From the NCBI RefSeq assembly GCF_031877795.1, contig NC_133971.1:16516825-16580824 (forward strand): 64,000 bases of DNA. Direction: 5' to 3'. The position numbers and the translations under genes are program-made. Below, piece by piece: positions 25,619 to 37,959 of the stretch. This DNA comes from Strix aluco. Its lineage: Eukaryota; Chordata; Aves; Strigiformes; Strigidae. The stretch's first letter is position 1, and each line of letters begins with the position of its first letter. The notes beneath the pieces are model-generated. The model was not told the DNA's origin. It was given only the letters and a program-made list of their open reading frames with translations, and did no database searches.

Positions 25619-28600
25619 AAACAAAAAAGATGAAGGGATACCAGAGCCAGGATATTGCTACTACATTCATGATTCTAAGAATAATCAAGAACAGTTGCTT
25701 ATATCAATATCAAGTCTTATGACTGTCAAAAGAGCAAAAGTTTCCATTAAGCCCCAAATTCTAGAAAATTCTACAGCTCTAAAAGGTATCCAAACCACTG
25801 GGTCATATTGTATGTTGTGATCTAAGGGAGAGGGACCAAACCAACTAAAGTGACCTTTGTCACTTTCTCATCCTGGCAAGCATAGTGAGACAACAGATGT
25901 TGGCTTTTAGACATTTTTGTGTTTCTACACATATTAAGCAATGCAAGCTTAAGCTTCAGTCTAGTATATTTTCATCCTAGTACAAACTGAGTCCTGGGAC
26001 ATGTCTAGAGAGCTATGCTAAAGCTGAATGCCACAACACCTGTTGCAGAACATCTCAAACCGATCGAAGAATTTTCAAAGCTCTTCAAAATAGCAAAGCT
26101 CCTTTAAAGCTGAATAAAGGAGCCAGGGGGTCAGGGGGATAAGCACTGGACAGAACATGACCATATGAGGATACAACACCTAAAGCTGTTTTTTTCTTTC
26201 TGTACTAACTGAATTGAACATTGTGTTTGTTTCTTCAAACACGAGCAGAGCAGCATGGTATGTTGCCACCTGGTGTTGAGGTGATGTAAAAACCCTTGCT
26301 GACTATGAGCAAAGGCTGCGTCACTGCAGAGGCACATCACTGCTTGGCCCATCCCGGTGATGCCGTCAGCTCCCTTGACTGCTGACTCACGTCTTGGGAA
26401 GAAGTCAGATCTGAGGAATGAAACTGTCCTTCATACTGCGATGTTGCGGAGCAGGCAAGCACAGGGACTGCAGAACTTGTCTGAGAAATGGGAGAGAAGG
26501 AGTGATGGGCACAGGCAAAGAAGCTGGAAGCATTCAAACCGGAACACAGATATACATGTTTACAGCTGTCAACAGTGTTGATCCTGCCATAAGATGCTGG
26601 AGAGATGTTGAAACATTATCACTGTTATACAATCACTCATATAAATGGGCTGCTCTTAGAGGGAGGATGAAAGTCTGCTTCACAGTAATAATTTCAAGCT
26701 TTTCTTGCACATCATTTGCCAAATGGATCTGTGCTTTATAATGGAAACCTCATTCAAATAATCTGCCTAGTATTCTTTTGCACAAACCTCTTAAAAGTGG
26801 TAAAGCAAGTACAGTACACAGATTTTTAAAAGACAGCAATAAACATCACAATTGTTATTTATAAAGATTGCATTTTCTTTAGGAACAGATCATTAATATA
26901 TTTGAGCTTGGAAAACCTTTTACTTATTTTCAGAGAAAACAGTTTAATTTCTGCCAACTGCTTTCTATAGACTCCTATAAGAAATATGGTTTTAACTTTC
27001 TTTAAAACCCTATATGCTGCTGTGAGGAACACTTACAAAATCAAACTGAGTACTCATTCTTCAGATATGATTTTCAACAGCAGATTTACAGGCATCCTTA
27101 ATGCTAGTCTTGAAAGAAGGTTATGGTTATGGTCATTCAATACTCTATAGCACAGTGGTGTTCAGCTGCCCCTGCAGCAGAGTATGTCATCATAAATATT
27201 TTGTACACGTGCACCCTGCCACTGAAAGATCTCTAGGGACGTTGATCTTTTGATTTCCTATGAGAAAAGATTTAACTGATCACCTGTTCTCTACAGTTTA
27301 AAAGGATAAAAGTAGCATCACCACAAAAATATTCCAAGTTCCTTTATTTCAGTGGAACAAAAAATTACATTTGAGTCTTGAAATGGGTGATCTGCCAATC
27401 ATCTATATTTAATATTTCAGTTCACATGATGTGAAAGGAATGGTCCTGGACCATGCAATTATGAAGGCCCCTCTGACAGGGCAGTAGCTATAACGTGACA
27501 GTCCTTTGAATGTAAAGCCCCAAGAGACGGAACTCAGTTTGTTCTGCCTGGCTTTTCACCTCCAGACACTCAACGCTTCTGTCTGAGGCATGTGGAGCCA
27601 TGGAGTGGAATAAAGATTGTGAGACTATATTGTACAAGGCACAGATCTACCTAGAGGCCAGAGCTGCATCTAACACTGCATGAGTGGAGACGGATCTTGT
27701 GTTCACACAGTAAACAGCCAAATAATTAACCTGATAGAGTCAAGCAGTAATGACTTCAGTATCCACACTTCAGTTATTACATCACAGAAATCATGCTAGA
27801 TATGCGGGAAAAACAGAAAAGAAAACACTGAAAAGGTGTTTCAATAAGCTATAGAACTATGGACAATACTAAAAAATCATAAATATTTCATGTGCTTACT
27901 TTGCACTTTGAGTACTTTAAAAACTGTTTCAAAGAACAAAGAGATGATCTTTTGTCATTAGATGTGCTAATGCTATTAAATCGGTTCAGCCTCCTTCCTC
28001 CTGCCTCCTTCTCCCTATTTCCTTCAAAAAAGCACAGGACAGTAACAGTTCCAAAACTGATTCCTAGTCTGCGCTGATGACTCTACTTTTCCTGGTTCCA
28101 ATCACTGTTGTGGCATTTGCTTGGCTAGAGCAGTGTATGAACATATGTGGTCATAAAAGCATGGAAAAATGTCCTCGCTGAGAAAAAAATTGTACATTCT
28201 AATGTACTAAGGAATCCAACGTTAAAGATGACTGGTATTTCTGATATACAATTCAGAATCAGAAAGTTTCAACAGAAGGTTTTATCACATACTCCATAAA
28301 ATCCACAGTGTGGGAGTAGGGTAATTATTGTCATTTCATTGCTCTATCTACAATTGTCTCCTTATACTAATAATCAGCTTTATAACATCTGATCCCCTTT
28401 GCTTTTTATCCATCTAATTACAAAGTAGCAGTAGATATTTGCATGACAGACTGGTTTGAGTACCCACTGCAGTCTCCTTGCAATTTTCTAATGTCTACAT
28501 TTTCCTAAAGACATAAGACTGAAAACTAAACGCATATTTAAAGGCTACATCTTATTTGCCAATGGCAGTCATGTATTTAAAAAGCTATTCTATGTGGAAA

Positions 28601-31600
28601 GATTCATCATAGTTTTTACACCAGCAGTGTGCAACACAAATTATCATGAACAGCATTATAGAGGCATATGTCATCTCTATATTTTGAATAATACTCTTAC
28701 ACTATTGGGTCTGAGACAAGGAACTTGTGCTCTGTTTCACTAACATGCACCAGACAAACATAAGCCTTGTTGAAAACTTAGATGTTGACAAGTGTTTTGA
28801 AATAAAACATTGCAGTAGTTCTACATTCACATGACCTTATTTCAAACATCAAATACCTAAATTAGGAGGCTGATTTTTAGTAGTCAGAGGGGTCAGAAAT
28901 GCTCATTTGGATTTTGTGATCTAAAATTGCTCGTTGGAGGAGCTTTTCTCTTGCTCTTAACTACATTGCCTCTTAAATACTAGAGATACGTGTAGAAAAA
29001 GTCCTGTGACCAGACATCCTGCCACACTTCATGACTACAGATGCCGATGTACCTCCTGCCCTTTGATATGGAGGCCAACTCAGTTCAGTGGCAAACAGTA
29101 TTATTCCTCATGACCTTTATTTTAGAGTTCAGGGATGAACCAATCCTATAAATTCATGTTTGGGTACAGTAAGTACCCTACTCCATTTTGTCCAGGAATA
29201 CTTTGGCTTATTACAAAATCCTCCCTCAGCTGTGACCTTGCAGAAAAGCCAGTTGTGGCAAGGGAAAATAGATTATGCCTTGCTTTGGTGTAGGCATTGG
29301 TCACCAGGATATGATTTACAGCTGGATGTCAGGTTCAGTTTAACATCCAAACAAAAGGAACAGTGCTGTGACAAGCTCTGTGGCCAGTGCTCTTCCTATT
29401 CATGCATACCTTACAAAGTGAAGTTCCTCTTTACCCCAGATTTAGCCCTAACTGGAACTAAAGACCCTATTATACATACTTACAACCAATCAATTAAGAA
29501 AATATGTTTCTCTGAAACCATCCTCTCCTTCATGCTTGCTACAATCCATCAGCAAATGCAGTTCTTCCATTCTGCTTTTCTGAACACTAACCACAACAAG
29601 TATCATCATAGGCCTTAATGAAACACAATGACTTCATGATAATGAGGAGTCACTCAGGCTGGAGCTTTTGCTCATCAAATCATGCAGACCTTACCAGATG
29701 CTGCAGTTAAAAACAGCCCTCTGTTGCCGCTTTTTCTAAATCCTAACTCCAAATATGTCTCCAAATTATTCTTAAACAAATTCCATTAAAACCCACAAAA
29801 AACAGTGACCAGCCAGTCATTTCTGTAGATCAACAGCCTCCATCCCCTTCCTGGAGACCTCACAGTATCCTGGAATGAAACTTGTCTTCAAACCCTGCTG
29901 GGTTCAAAACTGAACCTAACCTCTTTTCCATTTTCAGTCATAACCAGGGTCTAGTAAAGCACATGAGCAGCAAACCCAATCACATGTTTGTCACTTCTGT
30001 CAGCAGAAAGTCCCATCCTAGGTCTCAGACAATAAATGCAGTTTATGGCAATATAACCAATTGTTTGTGTTTGTGTTTTGGTGCAGACATTGCTAACTTG
30101 GCTATGACCAAGGCTAAAACCAAGGATATTCTTAAGGACAAGTTTTGTAAAAGGAATAATCAAATGCCTGTTTGTTGCTCAGTTCTGCATATGTACTTGG
30201 CTAAGATGGAAGCTAGCACAGGCAAGAGCAAATATATTATGTTTGGGTTTGGAACAAATCTGGATGTACTGGTTAAGACTTAGACAAGGTTTAAGGTTGG
30301 GACTGGATTATTGTTTGATAAGAGCTGAAAGGTTTGGCTCATTGCAGGATCTTCAACAGACTACACTGCTGAACCCATAGGGGTATTAGTACATAGGGAA
30401 TGATTTAAATTTAATTTTAGAAGATGCTTATCGTATGTTATTATAACCTAGGAAAGATTCTAGGTGTAGTTAGGGTTACAAATTTTCAGAAAAATATGGG
30501 AAATTTTCTTTATTCCTTGACCTGTGAGGCCTAAAGGGAAGTCTAACGTTGTTAAGTGCCAATTGCTAAAGAATTTAGTATTAACAAAGTCAGCATGTCT
30601 CTTTAGCTAAACTGCAATTATAATTAAGTCTTTAGAAAAGCAAAGTAGAATACCTCCAGTTAACAGATGGTTATTGTGTAGATTGCTAGAATGGAGAACT
30701 GAGGCTGATAAGGGGCAATGCTTTCTGTTAATTCTGATAGTTGTTGGTCACGTGTTATAGATTGAAGTTGTGACTGGGGTTAAAGATAAGGTTTCAGAAA
30801 AGTGGGAATGAAGAATTTAGTTTACTGCATGAAAGCATATGGCGGGGGTAAAGAAATATCTTATGTTGATGCCTATACAGACATCAGCCACCTGGTTGTA
30901 ATTAGGCTGACCTTGAGGTAAGATTTGGGCAATCAATTTTGCATCAAAAATACATAAACACATTATAAATACAACAGAGAACAATGTAACATATATAAAA
31001 ATAGGGAAGTTATGAAAATGTAAAAAATATTTTATATATGCCATGATAAAATATTTATTTTGAAATCCCCAGAAAAAATCTGTTCAAAAGGGAAAAAAAG
31101 CACAAAGATTATATTTCTATTAGCCTACCATTTTTACCAAAAACATCCCTGGGATAATTTAAAACTATTCATTGATCTAGAGGCTGTGGTAGACTTTTAT
31201 TAGAGATGACCTAAAAAGTAAGCATTTTTGCACTAATGTATCTTACACAGTTTGAAACATACTCTAAGAAGAGGAACTGAAGTGGCTTTGATCATGTTTT
31301 GTGTGGCTCAGACCTAGGAGTGGGAAGCGGCAGAAGAAAAAGCACTCTGCATTAGTGAAGCTTCACATCAGGTAAAACTGGCAATTTGGTAGCTACTGCA
31401 ATAGCCAAGAGTTTTTTGGGACAAAAACCAGATGTTGAAGTAAGCCGTTTAATCTGGAAAGAGACTTACTCTAGGGGAATTTAGAGAGGTGAATTTTTGT
31501 GGTGGTTTCCTCACTTGTTTAACTGTGTCTCACAAACACAAAAGATTCTAGAACAAGATCTCCCTCATGCGGAGGGCAGACGTCTGACCTTCAGCCGGAA

Positions 31601-31646
31601 CAGCAGCGAGCCATCCAGCAGGACACTAATGAGTTTCTGGTTACAG
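25619..31646. other. AT-rich stretch without recognised genes
   Basis: Two moderate open frames occur (29160-29618, 152 codons; 29882-30283, 133 codons), but neither shows a known domain, a good start context or codon bias that I can defend. No splice-flanked exon was recognised. The stretch from 31290 to 31646 immediately precedes the acrosin-like exon; the expected signal-peptide exon of acrosin was not found there. Confidence 0.5.
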
Positions 31647-31847
31647 AGGGACCTGTGGGCTGCGGCCCATGGCTTCTCACAATGGCACCTCACGAGTCAT
31701 GGGGGACACAGACGCCCAGCCAGGGGCCTGGCCCTGGATCGTCAGCATCCAGGATCCCTGGAGAAGAGGCACGGGACATGTATGTGGAGGGTCCCTCATC
31801 AGCCCACAGTGGGTCCTCACAGCAGCCCACTGCTTCACCAAGGCCAG
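31647..31847 (+). CDS. Acrosin-like exon 2 (activation site and catalytic His)
   Basis: Open from an AG acceptor (31645-31646) to a GT donor (31848). The protein reads through the light-chain cysteine segment TCGLRP, the cleavage site after [20 protein letters not shown], and [21 protein letters not shown]. The residue after the new N-terminus pair is Asp in place of the usual Gly (VMGD for VVGG), which would be expected to harm zymogen activation. Otherwise the exon is intact. Confidence 0.82.
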
Positions 31848-32514
31848 GTAAGGAGGGCCATGAATGGGGATATCCCCCCGCACTCGCAGGTGCCCCGTCC
31901 ACAGCACCACGTGCTACTCCCGTCCCCTTTCCTTGCGGTACACCCAGTGCCTGGGCACTGCAGAGCCTGGCTGAGAGGCTGCTCAGGAGAGGGCTGGGCT
32001 CCACCCTCACAACCTGTGCCCTGTCTATCCACAGGGTGGCATTGACACCTGCCAGGTAGGAGCCTGCAACAAGGCAGCGCCCAGCGCCACAAGCAGCCCC
32101 GGCACAGCTGCCCAAACACACCCCGGCGCAGGCTTTGCCTGGCTAGTCGCCCTCCCACCGCTGGGTCTTCACCACTGGCGGGGCTCACCTCCCCTTCCCC
32201 AGCTGCAGGTCCTTGCCCAGGGTCCCACTTGTCTCAGAGGCCTGGGACTCTGCCCAGAAAGCCCATCCAGCGCTCCTGGCAGCCCCAAGGTCCAGATCCC
32301 AATCCCAAAACATCCCTCTTGACACAGCCAGCATCACTGTGCAGAGATGAGAGAGAGCCCTACCCCACAGGCTTACTACCCTCTCCCAGACAAGGTCCTC
32401 TTGACCCCAGCACCTGAGCAGACCTCTCTGTACAGCTAATACATCCCTGGCAGGTGCTGTGAGAGAGAAGGAGCCGGCCCTAGTGCTGCCAGCGGCCACC
32501 CGACACCACCTTAA

Positions 32515-32898
<384 letters not shown>

Positions 32899-33042
32899 GT
32901 AGGACCCAACTCAAGCTACAGCACACCACAACCATCTCCTGCTGGGGCACTGCCTGCTGGTCCAAAGGCAGACTCAGTGTTAAAGCCCTGCTCGGTCCTG
33001 CCCACACACACAAATGCTCCAGTTGAGCATTCCAGTTCTTGA

Positions 33043-33048
33043 AATAAA
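33043..33048 (+). promoter_or_regulatory. Poly(A) signal AATAAA of the acrosin-like gene
   Basis: Lies 145 bases after the acrosin-like stop codon, in the sequence TTGAAATAAAGTTTCC. The same signal is retained in the inverted copy near 47.5 kb, supporting its role as the original 3' end. Confidence 0.6.
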
Positions 33049-33419
33049 GTTTCCAATTTTCACAGCTAACTACGCTGCAGTCCAATTCAGTCTCCTGTGC
33101 AAGGCAAGGATTCCATGCCTAGCACCTGCAAAATGAGGCTGCAGGCAGCCAGGTCAGGCACAAAGGGAAAGAGTCACTCAGAAGGGCTGAACCCAAGCCT
33201 GGTCGGAGAGGAGGGTGCTCAGAGCCACCATGGTGCGGAGAAGACTGGCACATCAGGGCCAGAAAGAGGATAGGAAAAATCAATGTGACACGCAGACAGC
33301 TTTGGGGCACGTGCGCACAAACACTCTCCCTGGAGATACACGTGAGGTACAAAGAGAAGGTGCGATGCACACCCGCAGCGTGTACACACCCGTACTCCAA
33401 GACACATGTCTGGAACACA

Positions 33420-33625
33420 GAGAGCAACGTGCAGTGTTCACACACACACACCCCGAGTGTGCGCGCACACACGCACAACACACGCGCACAGGCAGCGCGT
33501 GCACACGCTGCAGCACACACGCACGTGGAATGCACCCACCCACACGCCCCGCACGCACGCACCCCGCGTGCACCCACCCCTGCGCCCACCTGCAAGCTCA
33601 CAGCGTGCACCCACTGACGCGTGCA
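33420..33625. repeat. Alternating purine-pyrimidine CA/CG-rich tract
   Basis: Dense CACACA, GCGCGCAC and CGCACGC runs, with the densest part at about 33437-33560. Open frames on both strands here are low-complexity His/Thr/Cys/Val strings and are by-products of the repeat. The base pattern favours left-handed (Z) DNA in principle; that is inference from composition only. Confidence 0.75.
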
Positions 33626-33689
33626 CTCGTAGAACGCACCTCCCACGGGGGCACACGCAAACTCCTTCACAGGAGATTCTACAGATTAT

Positions 33690-34132
33690 GGTTGAGCCTT
33701 TGGACCACCAAAATGAGGCTTTGGAAGCCAGAGCTAACACTTAGGAAAGGAGAAGTGAGGCTTTGGACACTATCAGTGAAGCTTTGGACCCTAAATCGCT
33801 GTGCTTTGCCCAAGAAGTGAGGATTTAGACACTAAAAATGAAAGTCTGGGCCCTACAAAAAGTCTCTGGGTAGTAAAAGACAAGTTGGAACCCCAGAAAT
33901 AAGGATCCAGATTCTAAAACTGAGGCTTTGGAACTTCAAAGTCAGACTTCGGGCTCTGAAAATTATGCTCTGGACCCCTGAAATGAGTTTTTGGCCTTTA
34001 AAAGTGGGGGTTGGAACATATAAATGAGGGTTTGTACCCGAAAAATGACACTTTGTGTTCTACGAGAGGGGTTTGGAGCGCAAAAATGAGGGTTTTGGAC
34101 ACTGAAGATGTAGCTTGGACCCTCAGAATTTT
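33690..34132 (+). repeat. Degenerate 21-bp minisatellite
   Basis: Around 20 diverged copies of a unit close to AAAATGAGGCTTTGGACCCT. In the best-phased part (33834-34130) unit starts fall roughly every 20-22 bases. Although 21 is a multiple of three, no long open frame crosses the array, so it is not a protein repeat. An A-run of 17 (34203-34220) follows. Confidence 0.75.
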
Positions 34133-34272
34133 AACTGGCTTTTGCTAACAAGAATCTGCATCTGTGCCTCTCAAATGAAAGCTCTACTGTATATTCCTGG
34201 GCAAAAAAAAAAAAAAAAATAATTGTAGTCCTTGTTAAATGGATCCATTTTACCTTGTATAATTACTTTTTG

Positions 34273-36725
34273 TGGATCCTGGAGGTGACAGTGTTTTCCA
34301 AAAAATAAAATATATTTCAGGTGGCTTCCTTGGAGGAGTCTAAGGCTGCTACCTGTGATCTCAGGTCCCTGTAGCAGGGCTCAAGACCATCTGGGTCATG
34401 TCTTGGAGGAATCTTGGGCAGATTCCAGAGAAGACGTCATCCTTTTAGGGAGAAAAAACCCCTTGGGTATCTTCCTTGGAGGAGTCTGGGGCTGCTACCC
34501 AGGATTTGGCCTCCCTAAATCAGAAGATACCTGGAGATGCCTGGGAGTAGCCCTGGATGGATCCTGGAGGTGATGTCTTTCCCCAAAAGATAAAAACTCT
34601 TTCAGGTGGCTTCTTTGAAGGAGTCTAAGGCTGTTACATGGGATCTCAAGTCCCTGAAGCAGGGCTCAAGACAGTCTGGGACATGTCTGGGAGAAATCTT
34701 GGGCAGATCACAGAGAAGCGAGCATCCTTTCAGGGAGAAAAAGTCCTCTTGAGTATCTTCCTTGGAGGAAGCTGGTGCTGCTACCTGGGATCTCCTGTCC
34801 CTAAAACAAAGGTCAGAAGAGACTAGGAGGTGCCTGGGGGTAGTCCTGGGTGCATCAAGATGCTGAGAACTTTCACCAGAATAGAAATAATCTGGGGTAG
34901 CTTCCTTGGAGGAGACTCAGTCTGCTACCTGAGATCGCATGTCACTAAAGCAGAGTCAGAAGATACCCAGAGATGCCTGGGAGGAGTCTCGGGTGGATCC
35001 TTGAGGTGACAAATTTCCCGAAAAGATAAAAATTATTTTAGGTGGCTTCCTTGGAGGAGTCTGAGGCTGCTACCTGGGATCTCATGTCCCTAAAGCAAAG
35101 GTCAGAAGAGACCAGGAGATGCCTGGGAGTAGCCCTGGGTGGATCATGGAGGTGACGTCTTTCCCCAAAAGATAAACAATTTTTCAGGTGGATTCCTTGG
35201 AGAAGCCTAAGGCTGCTACCTGGGATCTCAGGTCCCTGAAGAAGGGCTCAGGACAGTCTGGGACATGTCTGGGAGGAATCTTCAGCAGACCTCAGAGAAG
35301 AGAGCGTCTTTTAAAGAGAAAAAACCTTTTGGGTACCTTCCTTGGAGGAGTCTGGGGCTGCTACCTTGGATCTCAGGTCCCTGTAACAGGTCTCAAGACC
35401 GTCTGGGTCGTGTCTTGGAGGAATCTTGGGCAGATTCCAGAGAAGAGGTTGTCCTTTCAGGGAGAAAAAACCCCTTGGGTATCTTCCTTGGAGGAGTCTG
35501 GCGCTGCTGTCTAGGATCTCGTGTCCCTAAATCAAAGGTCAGAAGAGACCAGAAGATGACTGTGAGTAGCCCTGGGTGGATTCTGGAGGTGTCATCTTTC
35601 CCAAAAGATAAAAAATATTTTAGGTGGCTTCACTGGAGGAGTCTAAGGCTGCTACCTGGGATCTCAGGTCCCCAAGCAGGGTTCAAGACAATCTGGGACA
35701 TGTCTGGGAGGAATCCTTGGCAGATTCCAGAGCGGAGAGCGTCCTTTATGGGAGAAAAATCCTCTTGGGTATCTTCCATGGGAGTGTCTGGGGCTGCTAC
35801 CCGGGATCTCATGTCACTAAAACAAAGGACAGAAGAGACCAGGAGATGCCTGGGAGTAGCCCTGGGTGGATCATGGAGGTGATGACTTTTCCCAAAAGAT
35901 AAAAAATATTTTAGGTTGCTTTCTTGGAGGAGTTTAAGGCTGCTACCTGGGATCTCAGTGCCTGAAGCAGGGCTCAAGACAGTCTGGGACATGTCTGGGA
36001 GGAATCCTTGGCAGATTCCAGAGAGGAGAGCGTCCTTTCAGGGAGAAAAAAACCTCTTGGGTATCTATGTTGGAGGAGTCTGGGGCTGCTACCCAGGATT
36101 AGGCCTCCCAAAAGCAGAGGTAAAAATACTCCAGGGTATGCCTGGCAGGAGTTTGGGGTGAATCCTGGAGAAAAATCTTCCTTTACAGGAGAAAACAGAT
36201 CTCGGGTATCTTCCTTGTAGGAGTATGGGACGGCTACCCGGGATCTCATGTCCCTAAATCAAAGGGCAGAGGAGAGAAGGAGATGCCTGGGATAGCCCTG
36301 GGTGGATCCTGGAGGTGATGGCTTTCCCCAAAAGATAAAAACTCTTTCAGGTGACTTCCCTGGAGGAGTCTAAGGCTGCTACCCAGTATCTCAGGTCCCT
36401 GAAACAGGGTCTCAGGACAGTCTGGGACATGTCTGGGAGGAATCTTGGACAGATCCCAGAGAAGAGAGCATCCTTTAAGGAGAAAAAAACCTCTTGAGTA
36501 TCTTCCTTGGAGGAGTCTAAGGCTGCTACTTGGTTCTCGGGTCCCTGAAGCAGGGCTCAGGACAGTCTGGGACATGTCTGGGAGGAATCTTGGGTAGATT
36601 CCAGAGAAGAGGGCATCCTTTCCTGTAGAGAAAAACTCTTGTGTATCATCCTTGGAGGAGTCTGGGGCTGCTACATAGGATGTCAGGTCCCTGAAGCAGA
36701 GTCAGAAGATACCTGTGGTATTCTC
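34273..36725 (+). repeat. Tandem array of 17 monomers of about 146 bp, two alternating types
   Basis: A recurring TTCCTTGGAGGAGTCT landmark starts at about 34326, 34472, 34611, 34758, 34902, 35047, 35193, 35338, 35484, 35629, 35774, 35921, 36066, 36211, 36356, 36503 and 36648, a spacing of 139-149 bases. Type A monomers contain GGACATGTCTGGGAGGAATC; type B contain GATGCCTGGGAGTAGCCC and AAAAGATAAAAA. The order reads A B A B B B A A B A B A B B A A B. A partial B tail precedes the first unit from 34273, and the last unit breaks off near 36725. Open frames up to 205 codons cross it, but a 146-base unit shifts frame at each copy, so coding is unlikely. Confidence 0.9.
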
Positions 36726-37688
36726 TGTGGTAATCTCTAGGTGTTATTCTCTAGTGCCATCTATTGCTAGAAAAGCAGAACTAAAATGTGTATTTTTGTT
36801 GTGTGTGTGTCTAAATTGAGCAGAAAATGAAGGGTACCTGTTAACCTTATTCCAGGGTCATTTTAGCTATGTGGATTTAAGTCTGACCTTGTTTTTATGG
36901 ATATGAAATGGACTACATTTTCAAAAAATGAATTTATCTCACAGCAGCATCAGAAAGGGTGTGGTATGTTTCTGTTTCACAAAGCTTCCAACTATTGGCA
37001 TGTGGTTAAATGTCAGTGGCTGTATTTTGGCTAAATTTATTAATCCTGATTATCACACCCCCCCCCCCTTCTATTTATAACACTAAAGTTCATGTAATGC
37101 ACTAGATGATTGATCCTAATAATCTTAAAACTGCTTTAGATTGAGCAAAACACTGAAAACTATCTTTTTGTAGTGCTTTGAGTTTTATGTTAAATGTGAA
37201 AAGAATAAAATGTTTTTTAACATGCATCCAAAAATTGTATGAAAAGTAACTTGCTAATGATGAAAATCCTTTGAAGACAAAGACTTAATCTGGATGTGGA
37301 GCATCTGAATACTTAGTACCCTTTATGAGTTCTTTCATCTAGCAATCATGAAACCTGATTTTTCCACCTGCCCCTTGAAGGATGATATTTGTTTTATTAT
37401 AGAAGTCTAACTAATGCTAATGGTAAGAATAATGAAAGATTTATAGAAGCAGCCTGAGATCAGTTTTAATTGCGGTTCTCAGCATTCAGATCCTTACTGC
37501 CTCAGTGCTCTTGTTCATCTCTACCAGAGGAACACCCTATCCTAAAAAAAAATGCACATTTTTGGCTTGTAATATATAAGGGAAAGAAAACATGTCTTCT
37601 CTGTGTTGTTTTCCTCATGAAGCATCTGGATGGCAAGGTAAGAGCAGGAAAAGATGGAGCAGCTTGGGAGTAATTTGTCCTTCCTCAG
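36726..37688. other. AT-rich stretch after the 146-bp array
   Basis: No recognised gene. A C-run (about 10-11 C) lies near 37058-37070. Confidence 0.55.
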
Positions 37689-37959
37689 GTCCAGGCGGAT
37701 ATCTCTCTGGAGTTTACTGCTGCTTCACAAAACTAACATTCTTTGACTGAAGCTGTCCTCTGTCCTCAAAGATAGACAAGTCTCCTGTTACCCCCACTGA
37801 GCTTCTGAAGAACTAGATTTCTGCAAAACTTCAGAGAATCAAAGGAAGCAGCTCTTGAGTATACAGATTGAGAGAAGGTTCAGAAGGAGAAATCAAGGAT
37901 GACCTACCCATCTCCTGACCGGAGAAATGATGTGGAGAAATCTGACTTCATCATCCTAG
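37689..37959 (+). CDS. Possible first coding exon of an unidentified gene
   Basis: A reasonable acceptor (TTTGTCCTTCCTCAG, ending 37688) is followed by about 210 bases with in-frame stops (a would-be 5' UTR). An ATG at 37899 in the context ATCAAGGATGA opens 20 codons (MTYPSPDRRNDVEKSDFIIL plus a split codon), ending at a textbook donor CTAG|GTAAGT at 37959/37960. I do not recognise the protein, and no matching next exon was found to 41 kb. It is reported because the signals agree, not because the product is known. Confidence 0.28.

Noticed and set aside
29160-30283. Two open frames of 152 and 133 codons
   Set aside because: No domain, no splice context, no convincing codon pattern; within the range expected by chance in a 64-kb window.
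33119-33820. His/Thr/Cys-rich open frames on both strands near the CA/CG tract
   Set aside because: Composition follows the dinucleotide repeat; frames overlap in all phases.
35265-35882. 205-codon open frame across the 146-bp array
   Set aside because: The repeat unit is not a multiple of three, the frame reads different residues in each copy, and similar frames occur on both strands. It follows from a repeat with few stops.
34273-36725. CRISPR-like array
   Set aside because: Whole units repeat without unique spacers, units are about 146 bases, and the genome is clearly eukaryotic.
37470-37673. Possible exon ending at GGCAAG|GTAAGAG near 37637
   Set aside because: It would leave an intron of only about 52 bases to the next acceptor, and the frame shows no recognisable protein.
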